From contig OY756969.1 of NCBI GenBank assembly GCA_963580455.1, forward strand, positions 18,200,760-18,264,759: DNA of 64,000 nt. Direction: 5' to 3'. Below are positions 34,301-46,366 of the stretch, piece by piece (position 1 is the first letter of the stretch; every line of letters begins with the position of its first letter). The DNA is from Euonymus europaeus (taxonomy: Eukaryota > Streptophyta > Magnoliopsida > Celastrales > Celastraceae). A program made the position numbers and the translations under genes. The notes under the pieces are model-generated. The model was not told the DNA's origin and made no database searches. It worked only from the letters and a program-made list of their open reading frames with translations.

Positions 34301-34500
34301 CACACACAAGTCTCTAAATCCTCATCCCACTTGTTACATCAAACCCATGCTCAGAGGTGTTATCCCACTTTTCATGTCCCTTTGCATGCTCAAAGGTGAT
34401 GATACACTTACCAAGGTCGTGTTAGTGTACTCATATGTGAGAGACCTCAATTCTTGTTCTTCTTCTTCATACATGCAGGCCTCACATATTCCCCCAAAAC
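31308..34500. repeat. Direct-repeat family: tandem copies of a roughly 400-bp unit plus a second block copy
   Basis: Block 1 (about 31308-31840) recurs at about 33567-34100: both have TTGTTGAGC, ACTTTGCCAACCA and TTCATAAGAGGA in the same order. After each comes a unit starting T(T/G)AAATTTTGGATCAT with TAAACATGTGTGGTCTTAAT, AAAAGTCATGACTCAA and, later, CTCACACACAAGTCTCTAA. Unit starts are near 31847, 32223, 32636 and 34107, so spacing is about 376 and 413 bp in the first array. Only short non-coding open frames are present. The CACTTTGTGTGTGTTTCAA-like region may be LTR-derived, but no PBS or coding is seen. A (TA)n tract lies at 33341-33368. Confidence 0.7.
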
Positions 34501-34794
34501 TAGCTCTATTTGGTATAGAGTATGACTCACAGAGTATAAGCTAGGCTAATGTATAAGCTGTTAAAATAAGTTGGTGTATAAGTTGTCAAAATAAGTTTCT
34601 TTAAGTTATGTACGTGTTTGATATTGTTAATTTGTTCATATAGTAAAAGCTGTCAAATTACCAATAAGGGTATTTAAAGAAGTTTCATAATAATACATAA
34701 CAAATTAGTTTAAAATTATAATAAAATGAGATTGCTAGAATATTTAACATGAATATAACAATCCCTGCGTCATATTGAACACTAACACCGACAC

Positions 34795-36084
34795 CTAAGT
34801 CGTCATATGATGAAGATAAAGCTTCCTAACAATCTTATCCCTAATAATGCTCATGTTGCTATCGTCACTCAACCCACCACCATCTACTGTTGATGCTCCA
34901 TGAGAAGTCCCTGCCATATCTCCCCAAGAATTGTCTGCGTCCTCATCCATATCCTCAAATTCTTCATTACTTATAGTCCTCATCTGCATGTAGTTGTGCA
35001 GGGTGCAACATGCTATCATAATGTTCACCTGCATCGGCTATGGATAAGATGACATCGAATTTAATATCTTCCACTTTCTCTTGGTTACTCCGAATGTCCT
35101 CTCAATGACATTACGCAGGGATGAGTGCTTATGGTTGAATAGTTCACGTGGGCCACTTGCATGGCTCCCATTTTGTCAATCTGAGATATGATATCGCTCG
35201 CCTTTATAAGGTGCAAGATAGTCAGTCTTGTTGGCGTAACCCGCATCTACTAAATAATATTTCCCTACCAAAAATAAATAAATAGAAGGGAATAACAGTT
35301 TAGGTGTGCAGAAAAATAATAGACAGAAATAGTTAAATTCAATCACACCTATGGGCAGATGGAAAAAGTTAAGACCGACTTTGTTTTGAACGTACTGCAA
35401 TGCCCTTACATCATGTGCAGAGCCCTCACATCCAACAGCTACAAACAAATATGGCATGTCAAAATCACACACCCCCAAAACTTTTTGAGACGTGAACCCT
35501 TTTTTGTTGATAAATGACAATTAAGGACTTCGACTAACAACTGCAGGTATATGGGTCCCATCAATAGCACCAATAGCATTTTTGAAAAGTTGTAGCTCAA
35601 GCTTAGTTCTAATTCTTGCAGGGACTTCATGGAACTGGTTCTCCCTCGGCTTTATAATTTTTGTAGCCATTTCTTTCACAACCTTCAAAACTAGATTGAA
35701 TACTTGAGTAACTGACTCACCTAAGTACTGGAACGTTCCCTGCACTAGCCTGTTCGATGCCCCTTGGCCAACAGTAAATAAAAACATAGCTACTATTTCA
35801 AAAATTTGGATGTTATTGGATATACGAAGCATGTAGTTATCCCTCAAATCTTGACAGAGTTCTTCAAAAATATCAACTCGCATCCTAAAATTCCCATAAC
35901 ATCTTCTTGGATGGCCTCTTAGAACTTCCCTCATGTATTGGGCACCTTGCAATGAAGATATCCTACATGGGACATGTTCTATTGATCTTCTCCTTGCATT
36001 TCAAGATAGCATATGATGGGCAGCGACTCCCATCATCATAACAGTCTCATAATCGTATTCATCATCCGACTTATTGTTTGCCAT
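34795..36084 (-). pseudogene. PIF/Harbinger transposase
   Basis: DDE transposase of the Harbinger superfamily, which cuts and pastes at TTA/TAA sites together with a Myb-like partner. Minus strand from the ATG at 36084. Seen: the N-terminal part with SSLQGAQYMREVLRGHP and FEELCQDLRD near 35860, KNAIGAIDGTHIP near 35555 (first catalytic Asp), GSAHDVRALQYV near 35410, YYLVDAGYANKTDYLAPYKG near 35220, and [18 protein letters not shown] near 35110 (acidic residue of the triad region), then ACCTLHNYMQ. A short intron is likely at about 35264-35346 (GT...AG). Stops interrupt it: a TGA near 36000 and a TAG at 35038-35040, so it is inactive. No clear TIRs found. Confidence 0.88.
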
Positions 36085-36295
36085 AACTGTAACTATGAAA
36101 ATACAGCATACTTAATACAACCAATTTATATAATCATAACACAATTTCTTCAATTTCCAAACAAGCTACATAATATCCAAATGATAAAAATGAACGAGAT
36201 CCATAATCAAAACATTTAGCAAACACACATTAAAATTCAGAAGTCTACAATAGTCTAATAAAAGTGTAGGGAAGTACAATAAAGTTCTTGAAATG

Positions 36296-37345
36296 CTAAA
36301 CCATCCACTCAAATATGACCAAATGGTGATCCATATTTTCCTCAAACATGCTTTGTATGAAGCCCAACCGCTTTGTCGGTATGCACGACACAAAGCACTT
36401 TCTATCATGTGGATCCCTCAACATTTTCATTCCAAAATAGTATTGTTCATTACTGATCTTATTGTTAGCAAACATTTCATTGAGTATAGTCAATATGTCA
36501 TTGGACTGCACTTCTTGGGTTGGTCCAAAATTCAAAGAAGGACTATCAACGGCTACTGTTGTATGTTTTACTTTATATGCAACGTGTTCAAAGGCACTGA
36601 CCAACCAATTAGTCAAAGAGTCATCCTCCACAACCTGGGCAGCAGACTTCCTCTTCCTAGAGACACTCTGCTTCTTGGTTGGAGCCTGCGTTGCAGCTAC
36701 CGATGTCTGAGAGGGTGAGCTTAGGTTCTTCTTCATAGGTGATGTAATAGTTGACGTATCTTGTTCTGAGTCTAGATATATAAGGTTGGGGGTGTAAACA
36801 CCGTCACTTCCCTCGAACCAATTCGTATCTGCAAGAGGTACATCAACTGGATTTGCACTGTCTTATGCCCACCTAAAAAAGCTGTGCAAAAACAACCATT
36901 AGCAACACTCCCACCAAAGCAAATATTCAGTTGAAATATGTATCGAAATCCCCACTTTTTGAACTTCGCGTAATCCTTATTCTCCTACAAAAATAAATTA
37001 ATATGTTATGACAGACATAAAAAGTGCATATACATTACAAACGTTGAAGATATACATTACCTGTATTTTTAGATTCCACCATTCGTCATCTATGATAGCT
37101 CTATGATTGACATAATCCCACCCTAAACTTGTCTCATTCCCGCCATTTTAGTCCACAACTGCGAGTTCTTCCTTAGTTGATGCCATTTGTTTTATAAAGT
37201 TGTCTAAGTAAATAAAAGACTCGTACGTGCTTTGAATTTGGCTACAATAGGTTCCCACTCAAATTAAGGAATCAAAGCCCTAGGAAGCCTAGTAATAGGT
37301 TTGAGGCTCTCCTCACAAATATCAACCAAAGCATCAATAGTGCGA
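36296..37345 (-). pseudogene. PIF/Harbinger ORF1 (Myb/SANT-like DNA-binding partner)
   Basis: Second protein of PIF/Pong-type elements, needed with the transposase to bind ends. Minus strand. Near 37345 the sequence reads TIDALVDICEESLKP, and in shifting frames a FKARTSLLF segment, then KWHQL and TDEWW-like residues: the trihelix Myb/SANT pattern. An intron of about 80-90 bp with GT...AG seems to end near 36985, followed by ENKDYAKFKKWGF. The C-terminal 146 codons (36296-36736) are open: a KKQSVSRKRKS basic stretch, then an acidic/helical tail. Frameshifts and stops in the N-terminal half make it a pseudogene. It lies just upstream of the transposase on the same strand, as in intact elements. 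Confidence 0.72.
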
Positions 37346-38297
37346 CTTCTATATAAAAAGGGTTGATTTGTATAAATAAGCAAAAGAGTCCTCCGTTCTG
37401 TGCATAAAAAAAAATAGCGAGAGAAAAAACACTTTATGTTCTGACATGAAGTCATTGTGGTTCTGGAAAAGAAATGGGTTGTCCACATATCTTAACCCAA
37501 TCATATGACACATCAAACACTTACATGTCATCGAAAGCTCATCTGGATCAAACAATATCAAGGCAACTAATACACATTGCTAATATATCAGAGAATAATA
37601 AATACAATTAATTTCAATGATAGAGAAAAGCAAATGAAAATCTCCATGTATATATGTGTGTATATGTATATAGTTTTTAAAAACATTGCGTGCACTGGAT
37701 ACAATTTTTAGTGTAAACAAATATTTATATATGAAATGTATTCTGTGCATTAAATACTTGCTAAAAACTCAACACACATGTCACGTCTTTTTGTCTTGGC
37801 TTTTCCCATATTCATTATTTTCGTATTTTGATATGTAAATATTATAGAAGAACGTAAGTTTGGTCATTATGATAACATAGTAAAACATACATGCCCTAGA
37901 AATTGTTGGTGTAAACAAATTAGAAGAATCAACCATCTTTCAATAATATTGTTTATAATTTTTTTTTTGAAATCATGCATTTGACTTTAATTCCAATTTT
38001 GTTTGAGAATATAAAATCTTGCAATTTTAGTCATAATAATACGTAAGATATATAATAATAGCACCTCTCAAATGCTCAGATTCATTTGAGGTTTGAAATT
38101 TTAATATTTTAAGTGGCTCGATCAAAGAAAAGTTAAAACTTATTCGGGGATAAAATATAATCTTTAATATATTAAAATGAATGGGCTCTGAACAAAACAA
38201 ATGGTATTGAAATATGAAGGGAATTCTCGTATTGAATGGCTCAATGGTCACAAATTTTTTATTTTTCTATATAACTATTAGCTCAATAATATTTATC
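37346..38297. other. No gene recognised
   Basis: The minus-strand open frames around 37264-37561 overlap the probable ORF1 start and otherwise match nothing. The rest is AT-rich with no terminal repeat or RNA gene seen. The outer end of the Harbinger element may lie here. Confidence 0.3.
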
Positions 38298-38300
38298 TCT

Positions 38301-38361
38301 CTATTACTATCATTTTTCCTCACTATCACTATCATTTTTCCTCACTATCACTATCATTTTT
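38301..38361. repeat. Minisatellite, 22-bp unit, about three copies
   Basis: Unit CACTATCACTATCATTTTTCC plus one T, with a first partial copy at 38301-38320 and copies starting at 38321 and 38343. Beyond it, AATGTTAATTTTAATT recurs at about 38383 and 38476. Confidence 0.9.
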
Positions 38362-41300
38362 AAATTTTTATATAATTATTTTTAATGTTAATTTTAATTG
38401 TACATGCCATCTTGTCATATTTGCTATAGCAAAAAGAATATCAAGGAATTTCTCATATAATTATTATTTTTTTAATGTTAATTTTAATTATTGACTTATT
38501 TATTGTGGCTCTTAAATCCTAAGTGACATATAATCATTTTTGTTATAACAAAAGGAATATTAAATATTTTTTCATATTGAATGACCATGAATTGTAATTT
38601 TTTTTATGTAATTCTTAATTTAATTTTGATTATTAGATTAAATTTTCTCTCTCTATTCAATCCCATATGACTACTTGTAGAGATTTGTAAGGCTTCCTGA
38701 GAATTCGTGTTTCTCATCAAGATCGTTAGTCAACAAATATAGAAACTAAAATGTGAAAAATAAAAGAAATAAGAACACCACAATTTTACGAGGAAAACTC
38801 AACCTGAGAAAAACCTGAAGTTTATGAGCGACCAACCTTAAGAAACATTCAATTAATCACAAATCAAGAGTACAACCCTATCTTTGACATAAAGACATTG
38901 CTCGTACATCTTATTCAATGTTTGTTTCACCCTCACTCAACCCACCAAAGTAGAGTTTGCTTTTGGAACTCCCAAAAGACTTCACAGTCAAGGAATCGCA
39001 CCTTCACCACTCAAAACATAAAAGCCTTACTACAAGTCTCTCTTCACTCGAGCACTCAAGAATTCACTTCAACAAATGATTATGAGAGAATTAAAAACAC
39101 AGGAAACAAAAAGCCTAGCTAGAACTCTATTCTTGCTTGTAGCTTACTTAGCCAACTTTGGATGATAGTCAAGTCTTTATATAGTAGTCCACAATCTATC
39201 TTGATCAACTTCTCAAGATAAAACTATTATATCCTGAAAAAAAAAATGATGATAAAACACAAATCCATAATACATAATGATAAGATAGATAATAAGCCAA
39301 CCAAATAGTTGACTCTATCTATATTTTATATATACACACGGCATAACCATGCATTTGGTTTATCTCCATGAACCAATTAAAGATAAAACATCCAAGCACA
39401 TGAATGATCATTATCACTTTAAATATGCATGGCATTATCACAACATGAGAAGATAGAATCATGCACGTCCACGTCATAATTATCACTTGTAATTAACTAG
39501 TTCATGCATTACCATGCAATAAAGACAAAGTCCACTACGTAAAACACACATTTAATCATGCAATAAAAAACATACACTCACAATTGTCACCACTACCTCA
39601 CAAATATCCCAACAATAATTACGTAACACATGCAAAAATACATAATTACGTAACATCACGCAATTGTCACAAATAAACCAACACTTCCATTTTTAATATA
39701 TATATATATAGATAAATGTATGATTATTATAGTTGTTCAGGAGTTTTAATTATTTAAAAACAGTGATTAATAATTATTTTTGATAGTTTTAAACTCAATG
39801 GTAATACATAAACTTTAGAGAAATTTTAGAAGCGGTTAATGGATGTCAAATCAACAATATATGAGAAAAACTCCAATGAATACAATACACTCTATTTGTC
39901 TAAGGGTTTTAAAACATTTCAACGGAGGTACAATTCAAGCTGCTATATGCACTTCAGAAAAGAGAGAAAATCAAGGTTCAATAATTCAAAGACTGCTTTG
40001 TGGCATATGAGAAAAAAAGGGGTAATTGTACAAAAATCTGAGTTCCCAAAGGCTCAGCTTCAACCACATAATATACAGCAAATCAAAAAATGTACAAACT
40101 CACCTCTTCATCATCGAAGACGAATCTGCACACATATTCACCATCAAAGAGGAATCCGCGTATGATCGTAAAGATTGCCTGTGTTGTGTGAGGATTGGGA
40201 TTGAGATTGAAGGAATGAAGAAGTTGAATGTAAGAAGGAAGTTGTGAAAATTGGAATAAGTTTATTTGGGATCTCTACTTTCCTCTCCAGTACAGGTTCA
40301 AGCATATCGGCTAATGGGTCAGTGGGTCTCAAATTATTAAGTTAACTACATGCGCTTCATTTTAGCACCTTCAATTTGGAATCAATAAATTATGACAGCC
40401 TACTAATAAACTCTCCCTTAGTTGGAGTTGCTCTAATAATAACAAATAACATAACACATGTTTTTTCCCCTCTCATGGGAGTTATATTTTTTTATTTATT
40501 TTTATAAAAAAATAGAACAACTGCTTCACCTCGTCTCTTTTTCACAACGCTATGCTTCAAATCTTCTCTCTTATCATGATGCTCCGGATCGAAAGGTCGA
40601 ATTTCATCTGTCGCTTTGCTTCTTCGCAAGTAGAGTTGGATATGAGTCCGGTCGATTAGTTATCGGTCAATTATCAGCCCGATCCGATCAATCGACTTTG
40701 CACTGAATTTAAAATTATTATCGACCAACTTTTGTAAAATGCCACTTTAAAGAAGAAAACTTTATAGGTTTGTCTATGTGGTCAATTAATATCTAATACT
40801 GAGCGTATAGGCGGGTTTGGACAACCAAATCCAAAGGTGGGTCGGTCAAGTGTGGGCCAACGCTTTGCTTCACTTGATAATTTCGTGATGAATGTTTTTC
40901 ACTAAACATGAGCATTACTTCAGCTTTTAACAACAAAAAAACCCGTATTTCAAGTTACTTTGTATCTTACAGTTGTATCAAATCATGCAAGTTGGGGCAA
41001 GACCCTAAATGTTTAACTAAAATAAAATAATTATTAAATTAGTCAATTCCTTAACCAACAATTATATATATATATATATATATATTGTTTTGAAATAACT
41101 GATTAAATTTTTGAGCAGCACATCCTTCTCCCTCATCATCCCATGCCCTAGCCGCACATCGTTCAAGCAAATTGACATATAGATTAAAAAAAAAAAAGTC
41201 AGGTGATTGAGCGCTACAAAGACTCCACAACAACAAGGGAGGAGGTAGCAATCATCCCTCAAAGTGCCTCCGCAGCAAGATCGTTGGGTTCTTAACCCAC

Positions 41301-41750
41301 CTCATCAAGTGGATCCAGAAGCAGATCACCCCATGCTCTTGGATCAGGTTGAAGAAGAAGAAGATTTGAGTATGCAGGTTTGATCCTATTTGAATTGGTT
41401 TAATGGTTAAAAGAAAAGGAGTATTTGATTCTCTTCGAAATGGTGGGATGCAAGAAAAAAAGCAGCGACTTGGGAGATACCAATGATGAAAGAATGGGGT
41501 ACAATTTTTTTGGGTATTAGAAATTATAAAATATTTTTATATCGCAACCATTTTCCATGTCAACCAATTGTCAAACGATCAAATAGCCACATCACCAATT
41601 TGCCCACCCGAATTTGAGAAATACTGAGCTGAGTGATGAGACCGGAACAAATTCGAACACGAGGCGGGGAGAAGGCAAAGACATTTAGGGGTTTTTTAGT
41701 CGTTAAAAAGGTTTTCAAGTCCCAGCCATCCATAATGCATAGAGGATCTC
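38362..41750. other. No gene; AT-rich repeat-like DNA
   Basis: Open frames at 38898-39122, 39839-40165 and 40458-40706 have no recognisable domain and poor codon character. A (TA)n tract is at about 41063-41085. A region around 39530-39690 repeats CATGCAATAAA- and TTACGTAACA-like phrases. I find no gene or clear element ends. Confidence 0.4.
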
Positions 41751-41769
41751 AAGATTCTCAACACTTGCT

Positions 41770-44060
41770 CTGTTGCTTCACATCCTACTGACTCGACCAT
41801 CAGGAAAGTGATGAGTTTCTTAAACTCTTCAATATCATCATCTAGCACCCTCACTTCGACAACATAGTCTTATATCAACACTTTCATATCACTCATGACA
41901 TTCACAATTGATTCATTCATATAGCTCATCTGACTCTAAACATAAACTTACAGTTCATTAAGTTTCTCCTATAAAGTTCTCGAATGAAATATCATCACGA
42001 AACTTAAAGTTGGGGATGTAAAATGGAAGGGTCATTATACACCACCGGACGGACGATCAACTCAGTGATCATCTTGGTCTGTATATATGATATATGAGTA
42101 TGAGTGCTGGGTACACGAGTGACACAAATCCCCCTCAAGACTGTGGCAAGAGTCATCTAGAAAAACGAAGCAAAATATCTAAGAATTTTTATGAACCATA
42201 ATTAATTGCACCCAATTGAATATGCAGAATATTCTTTACTAAACTTAACATCACTATTAAACATGAATGAGCAGGTTTTATAAGCACCCGAATAAAGCGG
42301 GTAATACCAATCATTGTCATGATCATCTAAACCCAGTTAAGAAACTGATCACCTACCTTGGCACCCATCTAGATCACCTCCCATGCTACTTTAGCATTAA
42401 TATCAAACATTCTTCGTTTCACATTCTTGTCTTTCATTACTTGCTTCAACTCTTTAATATTATCTTCCAGCTTCGCTCCTTTGTGTTAGAACTCCCACAT
42501 CGGTAAGATGTGGGAGGTAAACTCCCTTTATTAGGGAGAAGGCCCACTTCCACTAACGACAAGGCCTTTTCCCTTGTGTGGTGAGTTGGGCCCAAGCCCA
42601 CTTGCTACACTTGAGGAGGAACAAAGCCGTGCGGGCCCGTTGTATCCATGTGAACCGGACAACTCATATATGGTCCCGATGTATCCTGTGAACCGTACAA
42701 CCTAAAGTGGACAATATTGTTGATATTTGGGGGTGTGGAATTTATAACATGGTATCGAAGCAGGTTGCTCGGTCCAGTTACTTGGGTATGACCTCTACTC
42801 CACTTGTTGGGTCTGTGGTATAACCCAGCCCACAAGTGCGGGGGAGTGTTAGAACTCCCACATCGGTAAGATGTGGGAGGTAAACTCCCTTTATTAGGGA
42901 GAAGGCCCACTTCCACTAACGACAAGGCCTTTTCCCTTGTGTGGTGAGTTGGGCCCAAGCCCACTTACTACACTTGAGGAGGAACAAAGCCGTGCGGCCC
43001 GTTGTATCCATGTGAACCGGACAACTCATATATGGGCCCGATGTATCCTGTGAACCGGACAACCTAAAGCGGACAATATTGTTGATATGTGGGGGTGTGG
43101 AATTTATAACACTTTGTGAATATCGTCTTGTTGTATTCATAACTTCATATCACTATCTTTGACCACAATCAATACCTCTATACCGCCCATTCGACTATAA
43201 TTGGAAAAATACTGTGGATGAACGGGGTTTACTAGCACCCGAATAGAGTGGAAAAAACCAATTACATCACGATCATCTAAACTCAATTAAGGAACTGCTA
43301 TGCATCCTTGGCCCTCATCTTGATAATCTCTCCTGCTACTTTAGCATTAATATCAAACCATTTTCTTTTTGTAATCTCGTTTCTCATCACTTTTTTCAAC
43401 ACCTTAAAACCTTTAATATCCACCTTCAGCACCCCTACTTTGTCAACAGTCTTGCATGCATCAATAGCTTAATATCATTCTTCACATTCACAATTGATTC
43501 CCTCATATGACTGATCCGATTGTAAACATAAATTTGTAGTTCATTAAGTTTGTCTTTCATAGTTCTCGGATGAAATATCATTATGAAACTTGGAGGAGGA
43601 ATAACAACTTAAAGTTGAGAATGTAAAATGGGAGCGCCAAAGGATACACAACCGGACGGGCTATTAAATCCGTGACCATCTGGCTATGTATATACGATAT
43701 ATGAATATGATTGCTAGGTATACGAGTGACACGAATGGCCCTCAAGACTGTGGCAAGAGTTATATAGCAAAATGTTGCAAAATATTTAAGAATATTTATG
43801 AAGCACAATTGCACTATATGCAATAAATCATGGTTAGCATACCCTTCAATTCTATACTAAAATTGCATCATAACAAAAATATGTTAAATATGAAATAAAA
43901 CTACAAATTGTGAGCATAGTCATGTTGCATCTATAGATTTATAACACTCTCCACCAGCACAATCAATCCCTCCATATCGCTCATACGACTGAAAAAGAGT
44001 TGTAGTTCATTACAAACACCCAAATAGAGCGGGTAAAACATACATTCATATTCTTAATAC
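41770..44060. repeat. Diverged tandem repeat of about 1 kb; first copy split by a TRIM
   Basis: 41820-42480 (continuing after the TRIM at 43112) and 43190-43830 share ordered blocks: CATTCACAATTGATTC, AGTTCATTAAGTTT, CGGATGAAATATCAT- and CGAATGAAATATCAT-like blocks, CCTCAAGACTGTGGCAAGAGT, GCACCCGAATA and TTTAGCATTAATATCAAAC. A third partial start appears near 44010. The blocks keep similar minus-strand reading frames, hinting at old coding sequence, but I recognise no domain. Confidence 0.65.
42484..43111 (+). mobile_element. Complete TRIM element (terminal-repeat retrotransposon in miniature)
   Basis: 628 bp: LTR 42484-42749 (266 bp), internal 42750-42846 (97 bp), LTR 42847-43111 (265 bp). 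Each LTR starts TGTTAGAACTCCC and ends TTTATAACA. The PBS follows the first LTR directly (TGGTATCGAAGCAGG, initiator-Met type). A purine tract GTGCGGGGGAG precedes the second LTR. The target duplication CTTTG is perfect (42479-42483 and 43112-43116). By eye the LTRs differ at five substitutions and one single-base indel, so insertion is recent. The LTR start holds a hairpin CCCACATC-ggtaa-GATGTGGG. No coding capacity; it must borrow proteins from an autonomous element. I see no 5S-derived segment, so it is not clearly Cassandra. Confidence 0.95.
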
Positions 44061-44499
44061 TTTATGATTATATGTTAATGTAAGAATTAAGCATGTATCT
44101 TTCATAATTAAACTTGATTGTAGTGATGGATTTCTCCATCTATATCTATACTTATTATTATATATAAAGAGGAGAGAATTCTCGCAATTCTACGGCGAGC
44201 TACGGCGAGTTGACTATGTTTTACGTACTCTCGCGATGGTATATGTTCATCTCACCGATTCTCAAAATTTTCCTTTTTTTTATTGATTAGTTGAGCAAAA
44301 CGGCGTCGTTTTCTGTATAATTTTTAGGGGTGGCCCATCTGTTTTGCTATGCTCCATTTTGTGGCCATTCATTCTCTTGATCTTCTTTTAATCAGACCGT
44401 TCAATCAGCTGCATTCACCTGTCACGTCTTCTTCCTTTACTCTTGCTTGCAGAACAAAGGCAGATCTCAAGGTTCATGAACGTCAAGGTGCATGAACCT

Positions 44500-45973
44500 G
44501 CTTTTGAGCTCTTCCATCAGGTCTGATGCGACGCTGAACTCAGAAAGTGTTCCATTTACTTTTTCGGCCATACTGTTAGCTCTCCAGTTCTCTCTCCACC
44601 ACCTCCGTCGAGCGCAATTTCCCATGCTGCTCTTCGCCAATTTGTTTCTACTGTTTAGGTTTGTTGTATCTACAATCTATTACTTTTTCCATGTTCTCCG
44701 ACCCTTGATCTAATTTATGAGAGATCGGAGATAACTTCCCATTTTAGGCTGTTCCGATTGATATTTTCTCTGTAAATTATTCTTCTTCATAAGTTCGTAT
44801 TTGATTCTTCTGTGCTCTCTCCAGATGTTTTCAACCAATTTCTTTCCTTCTACGTTTGCATAAAACTCCGACTGTAATCCAGCTTCAATTTTGGATCTTC
44901 TTTCTTCTCTGTTTACGCTTTTCTCTCTTTGATTTCAGTCTGCTTTGTTGTTATCTTTTGCCATTTTGATCCTTTACATTTTGTTGCTTGGATTTCGAGG
45001 GTGATTGGGGTTTCTTTTAAACTATTGTTACTTTTTTTGGTTGATTAACTATTGTTAGTTTTTGTTTGTATCATGAGACTAGAATCTAGCTTCGATTCCA
45101 ACTGCTTGCCTTTTTCTCTATGCCCTCATAATTTCATTCTGTGCATGAACCTCCAATTTTGAAGGTTCTTAGTTTTCTCTAGAGATTATCTGATAATTCC
45201 TCTGCTTTTTTCATTTGCGCTTTTGTTTCTCCAGAAATTATCAGCCAATTTCCTCTTCATTTAAGCTCTTTTGAAGCTATTCGAAGAAAGCTTGATGACT
45301 TCTTCAAGACAAAATCTGAGGGGGATTTGCTTGCTGCAAGATCTATATGGCCATTTGGCTCTGAGAAGCAGGTAATCCAGGCATTTTCAGTCGTGGCATG
45401 ACAAGTCACACTATTGATTGAACCATATGTTTTCATAATGGAAAAGTTTTGAATTTGCAGGAACACCATTATGCCGATTGGATATTCTATTTTTGCTCAT
45501 TTTCCATTTGAAGGTTAGTAGGATCTTTGGATCTCAATATCAGGCTTAATGTTTTAGCTAATATCAGATGACATAGGACTGTAAGAGCATGAAATCAAAC
45601 TATTGATTTTCAATTACTAAGTATACCATCTTCTTTAGATTTATCAGGTCATCAACACTTACTGTGCAATGATTGAAACACATACATGAAAGGAGAGCAA
45701 TTGAATCTCTCCTTGTGTGCACGTGCCTTTTCTTTCTTGATTGAATCTCTCCTCTGCAGGGAGGCTGATTGGAGGCCTATATTGGTTTGTAACCTCCCCC
45801 TTCCCCCTGTTTTCCCCCGTCTCTCAGAATGGATCCCTTTCCTTTACAATGTTGACAGATTGAATCATGACAATTTCTCTAATTTCAACTAATTTTTAAC
45901 TGTTTAGTGGTTCATCGTGGGTGTATTCATAGCATTGTACCTTTATTGACACAATTAAGTTCATTCACGCAGA
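44500..45973. other. Helitron interior upstream of the B55 exons; possible further captured exon
   Basis: Pyrimidine-rich sequence with no clear gene. At 45250-45371 one frame reads FEAIRRKLDDFFKTKSEGDL then LAARSIWPFGSEKQ, ending at a GT donor. After an AG near 45461 comes a continuation EHHYADWIFYF. This looks like a real exon pair, but I do not recognise the protein. It may come from another captured gene. Confidence 0.35.
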
Positions 45974-46366
45974 GGTGATAACTTTGGTAGAATTTCACCC
46001 TACCCACTGCAACACTTTAGCATATAGTAGTTCGAAAGGCTCAATCCGGCTGATTGACATGCGACAGTCAGCTCTATATGATAGTCATAGCAAATTGTAG
46101 GTGATTGATGGTTTTATTTTTGACAGTTTTCTAGGCCTGTTGTTCAACACACATATATCATTCACTAGCTTTGTCATATGATACTTTCTTTGGTGCTTCA
46201 TTTGGCTATCTCCAACAAACAATTTATTAAACCTTTTGTTGGTTTAGATTCGAGTAGCCAGAGGTGCTTGGCACGAGGTCCTTTTTCAATGAAATAATTG
46301 CATCAATCTCGGATATAAAGTTTTCCAGAGATGGAAGACATATACTTAGTCGTGACTACACTCAAG
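45974..46366 (+). pseudogene. Captured exons of a PP2A B55 regulatory subunit
   Basis: Two exon-like pieces with their intron (GT at 46097, AG at 46246-46247). Exon 45974-46096 reads [20 protein letters not shown] then [20 protein letters not shown]. Exon 46248-46366 reads [20 protein letters not shown] then [14 protein letters not shown]. These are highly conserved WD-repeat segments of the plant B-type (B55/PR55) subunit, which directs PP2A to substrates. A TAG replaces Glu early in the second exon (46253 region), and a few bases are lost before its donor, where relatives read DYMTLK. The exons before and after are not seen, so this is a gene fragment. Orientation matches the Helitron. Confidence 0.85.

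Noticed and set aside
39839..40247. Open frames of 108 and 73 codons as a host gene
   Set aside because: No domain, no splice structure and no promoter sign; surrounding DNA is repeat-like.
42484..43111. Calling the TRIM a Cassandra element
   Set aside because: Cassandra LTRs carry 5S rRNA-derived sequence; I cannot find the 5S internal promoter blocks here.
42605..43140. Minus-strand open frames of 119 and 74 codons
   Set aside because: They read through the TRIM LTRs; both copies give the same peptide because the LTRs are repeats, and TRIMs do not code.
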